Shown here piece after piece: positions 1 through 5,524 of a stretch of 5,600 nucleotides of DNA. The position numbers and the translations under genes are program-made. Source of the DNA: Hymenobacter sp. (GTDB taxonomy: Bacteria; Bacteroidota; Bacteroidia; Cytophagales; Hymenobacteraceae); NCBI GenBank assembly GCA_025362615.1, contig JANYFQ010000123.1, positions 1 to 5,600 of the forward strand, written 5' to 3'. Below the pieces are notes generated by a model. That model was not told the origin of the DNA. It did no database searches and worked only from the letters and a program-made list of their open reading frames with translations. Positions within the stretch are counted from its first letter, which is position 1. Each line of letters starts with the position of its first letter.

Positions 1-498
1 AATCGTCCAGTGCGGCACCATGTTGGGGAAGTTGAACGGCGCGATGCTGGCCACCACGCCCAGCGGCTTGCGCTCGGTGCGGGCCTCCACGCCCTTGCTC
101 ACTTCCAGAAACTCGCCCTGAATAAGCTGGGGCATGGAGCAAGCAAACTCAGTCAGCTCGATGGCTTTCTCGACTTCGGCGCGAGCCTCGTCGTAGGTTT
201 TGCCGTTTTCTTCGCGCACCAGGTCGGCCAGGGCCTTTATGTCGCGCTCGAGCAGCGTTTTGTAGCGGTAAAAAATTTGCACCCGTTCCTTGATGGGCGT
301 GGCCGCCCAGGCCGGATAAGCCGCCTGGGCGGCCTGCACGGCCGCGTCGAGGTCGGTCATGCCGCTCAAAGGCAAAGTCGAAATCAGCTCGCCGCTGAGG
401 GGGCTGAATACGTCCATGGTGGCCGTGCTGCAATCGTTTGCAGGTTGGCCGCCCACAAAATTCTGGATGGCGGAATACTTCAGGGTTTGGACTTCCAT
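1..498 (-). CDS. mmsA: CoA-acylating methylmalonate-semialdehyde dehydrogenase, N-terminal part (runs off left edge)
   Basis: This is the first 166 residues of an aldehyde-dehydrogenase-superfamily enzyme of the methylmalonate-semialdehyde dehydrogenase type. The family oxidises (methyl)malonate semialdehyde with NAD+ and CoA, giving propionyl-CoA or acetyl-CoA in valine, beta-alanine or inositol breakdown in the cytoplasm. The sequence shows the N-terminal NFVGG motif (residues 13-17), an SPLSGE segment (32-37), EENGKTYDEA (96-105), and the family-typical run from GEFLEVSKGVE (128-138) into PLGVVASIAPFNFPNMVP (145-162). N156 in PFNFP is the expected oxyanion-hole asparagine. The catalytic cysteine lies outside the window. 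The start is well fixed: the ATG at 498 is preceded in frame by a TAA at 511-513. No Shine-Dalgarno is seen. It has the same orientation as the M61 peptidase but a 104-bp gap lies between them, so it may have its own promoter. Another CoA-independent aldehyde dehydrogenase is possible but fits less well. Confidence 0.86.
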   Translation of the reverse strand, partial: MEVQTLKYSAIQNFVGGQPANDCSTATMDVFSPLSGELISTLPLSGMTDLDAAVQAAQAAYPAWAATPIKERVQIFYRYKTLLERDIKALADLVREENGKTYDEARAEVEKAIELTEFACSMPQLIQGEFLEVSKGVEARTERKPLGVVASIAPFNFPNMVPHWTI

Positions 499-521
499 GT
501 TACCGTAATGTTAAGCGGGGT

Positions 522-554
522 GCAATTTAGGGCAATTGTTTGGAATAAGACCAA
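522..554 (-). promoter_or_regulatory. Possible mmsA promoter (Bacteroidota type)
   Basis: Read on the minus strand, TTG (554-552) is followed after 22 bp by TAAATTGC (529-522), which approximates the Bacteroidota -33/-7 pattern TTG-N17-23-TAnnTTTG with a mismatch in the -7 box. It would start transcription roughly 15-20 nt upstream of the mmsA ATG. The match is imperfect and the call rests only on pattern and position. Confidence 0.3.
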
Positions 555-567
555 CCAGCAGCTGGTT
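553..567. promoter_or_regulatory. 15-bp palindrome between the M61 gene and mmsA, possible operator
   Basis: AACCAGC (553-559) and GCTGGTT (561-567) are exact reverse complements around a single A at 560. The palindrome touches the -33 element of the candidate mmsA promoter, which is where a repressor or activator dimer could bind. On the minus strand it also lies about 35 nt after the M61 stop codon. No T-run follows it there, so it is a poor intrinsic terminator. The symmetry is seen directly; the operator role is inferred. Confidence 0.4.
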
Positions 568-602
568 TTAGTTGATTTTTCAGCAAAGAAATTCAACACC
601 TT

Positions 603-2333
603 TCAAAAACTGTGACCCAGCCATTTGGCAAAGCCCACACGTTGGCTGGCATCGGCGGCGGGCAGTTGCTCCACCGCGTAGCGCGGGCCGAAGCTACGGC
701 CCGGCCCGGCCACCAGCACGACGTTCAGCAGTCGGTTCTGCCGGAACACGCTCACCTGATACTGTGCGGCCCCGGTGCTGAGCAGCGTTTGCAGGTTCAT
801 GTCCACGCGGCGGCCTTCTACGGCTATTATTTCGTCGTCCACGGTCAGCGCGGCTGCGGCCGGCGAGTCGGGCCAGATGGTGGTGACTTCGGTGCGCTCG
901 TTCTTAACCACCGTGCGAAAGCCAAAAATACCCTCCGAGGCCGAGGCGTTTGCCTGTACCGTCAGGCCGCAGCCCACCGTGTGCAGCGCCTTGTTCAGCG
1001 GCCCGGCCAGCGGCTCCATTCCGTAGATGAACTTGCTGAAATAGGCATCCATTTTGCGGCCGGCTACTTCTTCCACCAGACGCACGTAATCGGCCTCGGT
1101 GTAGCCAATTCCGGTCTTGCCGAACTCCTCGTACAGCCGCCGCATCACGTCATCGAGGCTGCGGGCGTGGCCCGAGAGCTGCCGCAGTGTCAGGTCGAGC
1201 AGCAGCGCCACCAGCGCCCCTTTGTGGTACACGCTCACCTTGCGGTCAGGTACGCCGGGCTTGTAGCCGTCGAGCCACAAATCGACGCTGGCGTCGGCCA
1301 GGCTCAGGTTGTCGGCACCCGCGTCTTCGTAGTGCTTGCGGAGCACCGTGTTTAGCTCCTCAAAATACTGGGCCGGGGTGCGCACGTGGCTGCGGGCCAG
1401 CAGATACTCGCCGTAATAAGTGGTAATGCCTTCGGCAATAAAGCAGGTGCGGAAGTAGTTTTCACGGCTGTAATCGTAGTGCTGCATCTCGGCGGGCCGG
1501 ATGCTTTTGATGTTCCAGGTATGAAACAGCTCGTGGCAGCTCACGCCCAGCAGCTCTTTGTAGAGGCCCTCGCTCATAATGAGTTCGGCCGGCCCCAGCA
1601 CAATTACCGTCGAGTTGTGGTGCTCGACGCCGTGGTAATGCTTGTAAGGCAAAAACTGGTTAAGGAAGTGGTAGTCGGCTACGGGCAGCGAGCCAAACAG
1701 CTGAATTTGCTCCTCCGAAAACGCCTTAAAATCAGCCAGAATGCGCGGCCAGTTCAACGCCGCTTCGCCCTGCACCCAAATGTGCATGGGCACCCCGCCC
1801 GCCTCGTACTGCTGGTGCGTGAGCGTGGGCGAGGCAATGAGCGGCGCATCGGCCAATTGGTCGAAATTACTGGCCGACAAGGTATTGGAGGCCAATTGGG
1901 GCAAGCCGCAGGCAATCTTCCAGCCTTCGGGCAGCGCCAGCGTCAGCTCGCAGGGCGCGTTTTCGTGGCCTACGGCGTACATCAGGGCCTGCACCGGGTT
2001 GAGGTACAGTTGCGTTTCGTCGAGCCACGAGCCGCCCGCATCCATTTGGTGGGCGTAAAAATTGTAGCGCACCTGCACCCGGCGGCCGGCGGCATCGGCT
2101 ACTTCCCAGCAGTCTTTGGTGGTCTTGCGGTAAGGCATAAGCTGGCCGGTAGCCGCATCCGAAATTTCGACCCGCTGAATTTTCTGGGCGAAATTCTGAA
2201 GCTCGTAACGTCCCGGTCGCCAGGCGGCTAGCTGCAATTGCAACGATTGATTGGCCGTGGCTGGCACGTCCAGCTCACACTGCACTTGCAGGTAAAAACT
2301 GAGCGAGTTGGCAAAGGAAATGTGGTACTGCAT
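603..2333 (-). CDS. M61 family metallopeptidase with C-terminal PDZ domain
   Basis: This is a complete 576-residue zinc peptidase of MEROPS family M61 (glycyl-aminopeptidase type). The order of parts is a beta-rich N-terminal domain (about 1-180), the catalytic domain (about 200-440) and a PDZ-like domain (about 465-545). The zinc motif HELFH is at residues 267-271, inside HELFHTWN. The third ligand is probably E301 in FIAEGITTYY, 30 residues on. YHGVEH (233-238) resembles the GGxEH-type exopeptidase motif of gluzincin aminopeptidases. The family removes N-terminal residues, often Gly or Ala, from peptides; the PDZ domain probably helps substrate binding. The reading frame is open up to a start at 2405, but ATG 2333 is preferred: the protein begins MQYHISFANS as the family does, and the extra 24 codons would run up to the -33 box of the divergent rpmH promoter. 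From this start there is no signal peptide, so a cytoplasmic location is likely. Confidence 0.88.
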   Translation of the reverse strand: MQYHISFANSLSFYLQVQCELDVPATANQSLQLQLAAWRPGRYELQNFAQKIQRVEISDAATGQLMPYRKTTKDCWEVADAAGRRVQVRYNFYAHQMDAGGSWLDETQLYLNPVQALMYAVGHENAPCELTLALPEGWKIACGLPQLASNTLSASNFDQLADAPLIASPTLTHQQYEAGGVPMHIWVQGEAALNWPRILADFKAFSEEQIQLFGSLPVADYHFLNQFLPYKHYHGVEHHNSTVIVLGPAELIMSEGLYKELLGVSCHELFHTWNIKSIRPAEMQHYDYSRENYFRTCFIAEGITTYYGEYLLARSHVRTPAQYFEELNTVLRKHYEDAGADNLSLADASVDLWLDGYKPGVPDRKVSVYHKGALVALLLDLTLRQLSGHARSLDDVMRRLYEEFGKTGIGYTEADYVRLVEEVAGRKMDAYFSKFIYGMEPLAGPLNKALHTVGCGLTVQANASASEGIFGFRTVVKNERTEVTTIWPDSPAAAALTVDDEIIAVEGRRVDMNLQTLLSTGAAQYQVSVFRQNRLLNVVLVAGPGRSFGPRYAVEQLPAADASQRVGFAKWLGHSF

Positions 2334-2399
2334 GGTGCGAATGTAACGGCCACAGCGGCGTACCGCCCCAGAAAACAACTGATGGCTACTGCGCCGCGC

Positions 2400-2430
2400 T
2401 TGCAATTCACTATCCTTCGCCGTACCTTTG
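2400..2430 (+). promoter_or_regulatory. rpmH promoter, strong match to Bacteroidota sigma-A consensus
   Basis: TTG at 2400-2402 is followed after exactly 20 bp by TACCTTTG (2423-2430), a perfect match to the -7 consensus TAnnTTTG, and the next base is a C. Transcription would begin near 2436-2440, giving an rpmH leader of about 35-40 nt. It lies in the 142-bp region between the divergent M61 peptidase and rpmH genes. It probably drives rpmH and rnpA together, since no clear promoter is seen between those two genes. Confidence 0.65.
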
Positions 2431-2475
2431 CCCGCCCTACGCGAAACCCGACCCTTGGTCTAAAAATATTTTCCG

Positions 2476-2640
2476 ATGAAACGTACCTATCAGCCCTCGA
2501 AGCGCAAGCGCCGCAACAAGCACGGCTTCCGCACCCGCATGGAAACCGCCAATGGCCGCAACGTGCTGGCCCGCCGCCGCGCCAAAGGCCGCAAGCGCCT
2601 CACCGTATCCGACGAAGGCCGCCACAAGCGCAACGGGTAG
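2476..2640 (+). CDS. rpmH: 50S ribosomal protein bL34
   Basis: This 54-residue, very basic protein begins MKRTYQPSKRKRRNKHGF and continues through GFRTRM, the LARRRAKGRKRL block (residues 31-42) and a short tail ending KRNG. This is the unmistakable bL34 pattern. The protein is a structural component of the large ribosomal subunit bound to 23S rRNA. Its length is at the long end for the family because of a short C-terminal extension (VSDEGRHKRNG). The ATG directly precedes the invariant KRTYQPS motif. It lies 37 bp ahead of rnpA, the widely conserved rpmH-rnpA pair, and is expected to be co-transcribed with it from the promoter at 2400-2430. No Shine-Dalgarno is evident; the leader just upstream is A/T-rich (AAAAATATTTTCCG). 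Confidence 0.97.
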   Translation: MKRTYQPSKRKRRNKHGFRTRMETANGRNVLARRRAKGRKRLTVSDEGRHKRNG

Positions 2641-2641
2641 G

Positions 2642-2758
2642 TTTTCGGTGCCTAGTGCTTAGTGCCTTGTGCTTAGTATGAACGAGGCCGGAGAGGCCAA
2701 CGGTTTGCCGCCCATTGGTCAAGCCCCGCCCGTGCATCAACTACTAAGCACCCGAAAA
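2642..2758. repeat. Inverted-repeat bracket around the rnpA start, possible miniature element
   Basis: The left arm, TTTTCGGTGCCTAGT (2642-2656), and the reverse complement of the right arm, TTTTCGGGTGCTTAGT (right arm at 2742-2757), differ by one inserted G and one C/T change. The right arm core ACTAAGCAC (2743-2751) is also the exact complement of GTGCTTAGT at 2655-2663 and 2669-2677. The roughly 117-bp interval holds the whole rpmH-rnpA spacer and the first ~26 codons of rnpA. The arms are seen directly. That this is a mobile or REP/MITE-like insertion is inference; no target-site duplication was identified. Confidence 0.45.
2648..2675. repeat. Four tandem 7-bp repeats (GTGCYTW) between rpmH and rnpA
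   Basis: The units are GTGCCTA (2648), GTGCTTA (2655), GTGCCTT (2662) and GTGCTTA (2669), followed by GT and then the rnpA ATG. They can also be read as a 14-bp direct duplication with one mismatch. The array fills most of the 37-bp spacer and ends three bases before the rnpA start. A change in copy number would alter the spacing between the two genes but not the rnpA frame when starting at ATG 2678. Confidence 0.75.
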
Positions 2759-3148
2759 TTTACTTTTCCCAAAGAGGAACACCTCTGCCGCAAAAAGCTC
2801 ATTGATGAGCTTTTCGGCAAGGGGAGTTCCTCTTTTGGCGTCTACCCCATTCGGTTGGTTTTCACGCTGCTGCCTGTGCCCACGGCAGCGCCGCCGCAGG
2901 TGCTCATCAGCGTCAGCAAGCGCACATTCAAGCGGGCCGTCGACCGCAACCGCCTCAAGCGGCTGCTGCGCGAAGCCTATCGGCTCAACAAGCACTTGCT
3001 CACCGAGAATCCGGCCGGGCACTGCGTCGCCACGCTCGGTATTCTCTACACGGGCAAGGAAAAAAGCGAGCTGCCGCTGCTCGAAAAAAAACTGATGAAC
3101 GGGCTATTGCGTTTGCCTATCGGCCCGGCAGTGCAACTACCGGCGTAG
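2678..3148 (+). CDS. rnpA: Ribonuclease P protein component
   Basis: This 156-residue protein is the basic cofactor of the RNase P ribozyme, which removes the 5' leader from precursor tRNAs. The diagnostic RNR motif lies in KRAVDRNRLKRLLREAYR (residues 85-102; R90-N91-R92), after the VLISVSKRTFKRA strand (75-87). The conserved N-terminal entry, FTFPKEEHLCRKKLIDELF, is at 28-46. About 26 residues precede this (MNEAGEANGLPP through LLSTR), longer than usual and apparently derived from the inverted-repeat interval at 2642-2758. The start is uncertain: ATG 2678 is the first ATG, GTG 2669 lies inside the 7-bp repeats, and GTG 2732 (residue 19) would give a more typical N-terminus. It follows rpmH by 37 bp and is followed after 109 bp by the S41 protease gene. 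A long inverted repeat lies in codons 31-54. Confidence 0.95.
   Translation: MNEAGEANGLPPIGQAPPVHQLLSTRKFTFPKEEHLCRKKLIDELFGKGSSSFGVYPIRLVFTLLPVPTAAPPQVLISVSKRTFKRAVDRNRLKRLLREAYRLNKHLLTENPAGHCVATLGILYTGKEKSELPLLEKKLMNGLLRLPIGPAVQLPA
2769..2838. repeat. 70-nt nearly complete inverted repeat (potential mRNA hairpin) inside rnpA
   Basis: Two exact blocks dominate: AAAGAGGAAC (2771-2780) pairs with GTTCCTCTTT (2826-2835), and AAAAGCTCAT (2793-2802) pairs with ATGAGCTTTT (2805-2814). Between them GCCG (2787-2790) pairs with CGGC (2815-2818). CCTCT (2782-2786) pairs with the A/G-rich stretch 2819-2824, with one bulge and one G-U pair. CC at 2769-2770 closes with GG at 2837-2838. About 30 base pairs form with only small bulges and a tiny apical loop. 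The segment encodes residues 31-54 of RnpA, from the PKEEHL motif to the GKGSSSFG turn. The symmetry is seen directly; folding and function are inferred. Confidence 0.8.
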
Positions 3149-3162
3149 GTTCGCTATCTTCA

Positions 3163-3196
3163 CCCAACCGAAGGCGGGCAAAACAAATAGGTTGGG
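3163..3196 (+). other. Short inverted repeat in the rnpA-S41 protease spacer
   Basis: CCCAACC (3163-3169) and GGTTGGG (3190-3196) are exact complements separated by 20 nt. They lie 15 bp after the rnpA stop. There is no following T-run, so this is at most a weak or Rho-assisted terminator, or a leader structure of the protease mRNA. The remaining spacer up to 3257 shows no convincing promoter. Confidence 0.3.
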
Positions 3197-3257
3197 CCGC
3201 TTTGGCGAAATGCGCCGTCGTACATGGGGTATTACATTCTGATTATCAAGCTGTATC

Positions 3258-4952
3258 ATGTCCACTCGTAAGAAATATCTCGCCGCGCTGGCCCTCACTA
3301 CCCTCGGACTGGTTGGCTTTCGGGCCGCGTCCGACAACGAGCGCTACTTCGAGATTGCCAAAAACCTCGACATTTTTGCCACCCTTTTTAAGGAGGTAAA
3401 TACCTATTACGTGGACGAGATAACGCCCGCCAAGCTGGTGAAAACGGGCATCGATGCCATGCTCAAGTCCCTGGACCCCTACACCAACTACATCCCGGAA
3501 GACGACATTGAGGACTTTCGCACCATGACGACCGGGCAGTACGGCGGCATCGGGGCGATGGTGGTGAAGCGCAACCTTAAAACTATCGTCCAGAGCACCT
3601 ACGAGGGCTACCCGGCCCAAAAAGCCGGCCTGCTGCCCGGCGATGAAATCCTGGACATCAACGGCATCCTCGTCGAGAAGAAGAGCAATTCCGACATCAG
3701 CAAGCTGCTCAAGGGCCAGGCCAATTCGGTAGTGAAGCTGCTCGTGACGCGCTACGGGCAGGACAAACCGGTGGAAATCAACATCACCCGCGACAAAGTG
3801 CAGGTGGACAACGTGCCCTACTACGGCATGATTTCGGGCGATGTGGGCTACTTCCAACTCTCGGGTTTCACCGTCGATGCGGGCAAGGAAGTCCGCACTG
3901 CGGTAAACAAGCTCAAGGAAATGGGCGCCAAGAAGATTGTGTTCGACATCCGCGACAACCCCGGCGGCTTGCTTAATGAGGCGGTAAACATATCCAACCT
4001 ATTTATCGATAAGGGCTTGGATGTAGTGAGCACCAAAGGCAAAGTCACGGAGTGGAACAAAACCTACAAGGCGCTCGACGTGCCGCTCGACGTGCAACTG
4101 CCCATTGCCATCATCACGAGCAACCGCTCGGCGTCGGCCTCGGAAATTGTGTCGGGTGTGTTGCAGGACTACGACCGTGCCGTGCTCGTGGGCGAGCGCA
4201 CCTTCGGCAAGGGCCTCGTGCAGGCCACGCGCCCGCTCTCGTACAACTCGCAACTGAAGGTGACGACCGCCAAATACTACATTCCCAGCGGCCGTTGCAT
4301 TCAGGAAATCGACTACAGCCACCGCGCCGAAGACGGCGCGCTGAGCAAATTTCCCGATTCGCTCCGCACGGCCTTCAAAACCCAGGCCGGCCGCACCGTG
4401 TACGACGGCGGCGGCGTGGCCCCCGACGTGGAAGTGAACGACCGCGAAATTGCCGACATCACCCGCGTCCTGCTCCAAAAAAGCTACCTCTTCGACTACG
4501 CCACCCGCTACCGCGCCGAGCACCCCACCATTGTGCCAGCCCGCGAATTTAAGCTGGCCGATGCTGACTACCAGAAGTTTGTGGCCTTTCTGCAAGGCAA
4601 AAACATCAGCTACAGCACCGACACCGAAAAGTCGCTGACCGACCTCACCAAGAAGGTGAAAGACGAAAAGCACTACGACGACGTGAAGCTGGAACTGGAA
4701 GCCCTCCGCAAGAAAGTCACCGTGAACAAAGCCAACGACTTACAGCGCTTCAAGCCCGAAATTCGGGAGCTGCTGGAGCAGGAAATCGTGTCGCGCTACT
4801 ACTTCGAGAAAGGCCGCACCGAAGCCGGTTTCGACGACGACCCCAACATCATGGCCGCCGTGGCGGTGCTCAACGAGCCAAACCGGTACGCGGCGCTGCT
4901 GAAGCCTTCGGGGCAGGCGGCGAGTGCAAGGAAGTCGGCGGGGACGAAGTAG
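3258..4952 (+). CDS. S41 family C-terminal-processing-type serine protease (Ctp/Prc) with PDZ domain
   Basis: This 564-residue envelope protease cuts proteins near their C-termini by a Ser/Lys mechanism. Residues 4-20 (RKK followed by a hydrophobic run) form a signal peptide or membrane anchor, so the enzyme should act in the periplasm. A helical N-terminal segment (about 30-85, with SLDPYTNYIP at 71-80) leads into a PDZ domain (about 90-180; GGIGA, then AGLLPGDEILDING at 123-136). The S41 core follows, with GYFQLSGF (197-204) and FDIRDNPGG (229-237). The nucleophile is S293 in SASASEI (291-297). The general base is K318 in GERTFGKGLVQ (312-322), and Q322 sits four residues on, as in E. coli Prc. 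A C-terminal region (about 390-550) is charged and helical. All expected catalytic residues are present. The ATG directly precedes the basic signal start. From memory, an S41 protease next to rnpA is common in Bacteroidota. Its specific substrate cannot be told. Confidence 0.93.
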   Translation: MSTRKKYLAALALTTLGLVGFRAASDNERYFEIAKNLDIFATLFKEVNTYYVDEITPAKLVKTGIDAMLKSLDPYTNYIPEDDIEDFRTMTTGQYGGIGAMVVKRNLKTIVQSTYEGYPAQKAGLLPGDEILDINGILVEKKSNSDISKLLKGQANSVVKLLVTRYGQDKPVEINITRDKVQVDNVPYYGMISGDVGYFQLSGFTVDAGKEVRTAVNKLKEMGAKKIVFDIRDNPGGLLNEAVNISNLFIDKGLDVVSTKGKVTEWNKTYKALDVPLDVQLPIAIITSNRSASASEIVSGVLQDYDRAVLVGERTFGKGLVQATRPLSYNSQLKVTTAKYYIPSGRCIQEIDYSHRAEDGALSKFPDSLRTAFKTQAGRTVYDGGGVAPDVEVNDREIADITRVLLQKSYLFDYATRYRAEHPTIVPAREFKLADADYQKFVAFLQGKNISYSTDTEKSLTDLTKKVKDEKHYDDVKLELEALRKKVTVNKANDLQRFKPEIRELLEQEIVSRYYFEKGRTEAGFDDDPNIMAAVAVLNEPNRYAALLKPSGQAASARKSAGTK

Positions 4953-4965
4953 GAAAAAATTTTAA

Positions 4966-5262
4966 TTATTCAAAAATTGGCACTTCCGATTTTCCCTCAT
5001 AAAAAAACGCGCTAGTTGCCGAGTCTTGTGATAATGTAATTTTCATGTATGGGGCGTAATAGTGAAGGTCTATGCAATTGTGTTCCTGATGTACGACAGT
5101 ATCAGGTTTCGATATTAATCGTTCAATTTCTATGCGGCTCATCCCTTTTTTAAGGCCCCGCATTTTTTTGCGGTTCGACTCTACAATACTATTGCTCCAC
5201 AACAGGCCGCACAGGAAGAGCAATCCTATGATTAGCGCACCAACGAAGAGTTTCCTTTTCAT
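4966..5262 (-). CDS. Small membrane-anchored protein with BamE/SmpA-like motif, function unknown
   Basis: From ATG 5262 the product is 98 residues. MKRK is followed by a hydrophobic segment (about 5-23), giving one N-terminal membrane anchor. There is a cysteine at 18 (LFLC), but it does not form a proper lipobox. The soluble part has GLKKGMSRIEIERLISKPD (37-54), matching the G-M-x-x-x-E-(I/V)-x-x-(L/I)-(I/L)-x-x-P pattern of the SmpA/OmlA (BamE-like) fold. It is followed by strand-like HYYAPYMKITLSQD (67-80) and AFFYEG (85-90). The fold assignment is an inference from this pattern. ATG 5277, five codons upstream, is an equally possible start; the frame stays open to 5376, but that would overlap the small plus-strand ORF. 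The base composition is clearly AT-richer than the neighbours, suggesting horizontal origin. It converges on the S41 protease with only 13 bp between stop codons. Confidence 0.7.
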   Translation of the reverse strand: MKRKLFVGALIIGLLFLCGLLWSNSIVESNRKKMRGLKKGMSRIEIERLISKPDTVVHQEHNCIDLHYYAPYMKITLSQDSATSAFFYEGKSEVPIFE

Positions 5263-5302
5263 TTTGACAAAATGCATGGGCTTTGTTCCGCTGTTGATGT
5301 CA

Positions 5303-5310
5303 TAAAGATA
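5303..5310 (-). promoter_or_regulatory. Possible -7 box for the small membrane-protein gene
   Basis: On the minus strand TATCTTTA (5310-5303) matches the TAnnTTTG consensus except at the last base. It lies about 25-40 bp upstream of the two candidate ATGs (5277 and 5262), a sensible distance. No clear TTG is seen at the proper spacing upstream, so the call is weak. Confidence 0.25.
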
Positions 5311-5322
5311 AGCGCCGTGAAA

Positions 5323-5439
5323 ATGACCATCCTCGACACCTACCATTTCGACATCTCTGCCCGTGGGGCCTACCACACCATGCCCCCCGAAGAGCGGGCG
5401 TTAGTGGAAGCCACACTGCCACAAGCCGTGCAATTGTAA
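5323..5439 (+). CDS. Hypothetical 38-residue ORF
   Basis: From ATG 5323 the frame encodes a 38-residue peptide beginning MTILDTYHFDISARG and ending in PQAVQL before a TAA. I do not recognise it. Its codons (GAC, ACC, TAC, TTC, GCC) follow the GC-ending usage of the main genes here, unlike the neighbouring AT-rich minus-strand gene, which argues that it is coding or the remnant of a gene. In-frame alternatives are GTG 5317 and ATG 5272 (55 residues); the latter overlaps the start of the minus-strand gene. Another ORF starts 28 bp downstream at 5468, so the two may have formed a small operon. It has no signal peptide or membrane segment. It could also be the 3' remnant of a larger gene. Confidence 0.4.
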   Translation: MTILDTYHFDISARGAYHTMPPEERALVEATLPQAVQL

Positions 5440-5467
5440 CTACTTTAACGCCCAAAACAAACCGACC

Positions 5468-5524
5468 ATGGAAGCCAGCAAACAATTCGATTTTGGAATG
5501 GCCGCACAAGATTTCTACTTTATT
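5468..5524 (+). pseudogene. Start of an ORF apparently interrupted by the insertion sequence
   Basis: ATG 5468 begins a frame reading MEASKQFDFGMAAQDFYF before it enters the IS end near 5523-5526. Inside the element the frame continues with unrelated residues to a TGA at 5591-5593, so the combined product would be only 41 residues. The 19 codons before the junction look coding, and the ORF follows the 38-residue ORF by 28 bp. The identity of the original gene cannot be told from this stub; its remainder should lie beyond the far end of the IS. It is also possible that this ATG was never used. Confidence 0.35.

Noticed and set aside
10..615. Long plus-strand open frame opposite mmsA
   Set aside because: It is antisense to a clear aldehyde dehydrogenase, its translation resembles no family I know, and such open antisense frames are common in GC-rich DNA.
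1386..2231. 281-codon plus-strand frame opposite the M61 peptidase
   Set aside because: It lies entirely within the catalytic and N-terminal domains of a well-supported gene on the other strand; low-complexity translation typical of a shadow frame.
2337..2345. TACATTCGC on the minus strand as a promoter for the M61 gene
   Set aside because: It resembles the -7 box with one mismatch but sits only 3 bp from the ATG and has no TTG at suitable spacing upstream.
2334..2405. N-terminal extension of the M61 peptidase to a start at 2405
   Set aside because: The extra 24 residues are Arg/Cys-rich and unlike the family N-terminus, and the extension would run up to the -33 box of the strong divergent rpmH promoter.
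3201..3228. TTTGG...TACATGGG as a promoter for the S41 protease
   Set aside because: The -7 box has several mismatches and the spacing of 16 bp is shorter than the usual range, so it does not support a call.
3999..4673. 224-codon minus-strand frame opposite the S41 protease
   Set aside because: It overlaps the intact Ser/Lys catalytic region of the protease and its Val/Gly/His-rich translation is an antisense artefact.
4953..4980. A/T-rich stretch between the convergent protease and small membrane-protein genes as a bidirectional terminator
   Set aside because: Only A/T pairs (AATTTT with AAAATT) can form, with no GC stem; termination there is plausible from position but not supported by structure.
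5158..5173. CCGCA-T6-TGCGG hairpin
   Set aside because: Only 5 bp, inside the coding region of the small membrane protein where it encodes a basic Arg/Lys stretch; likely chance.
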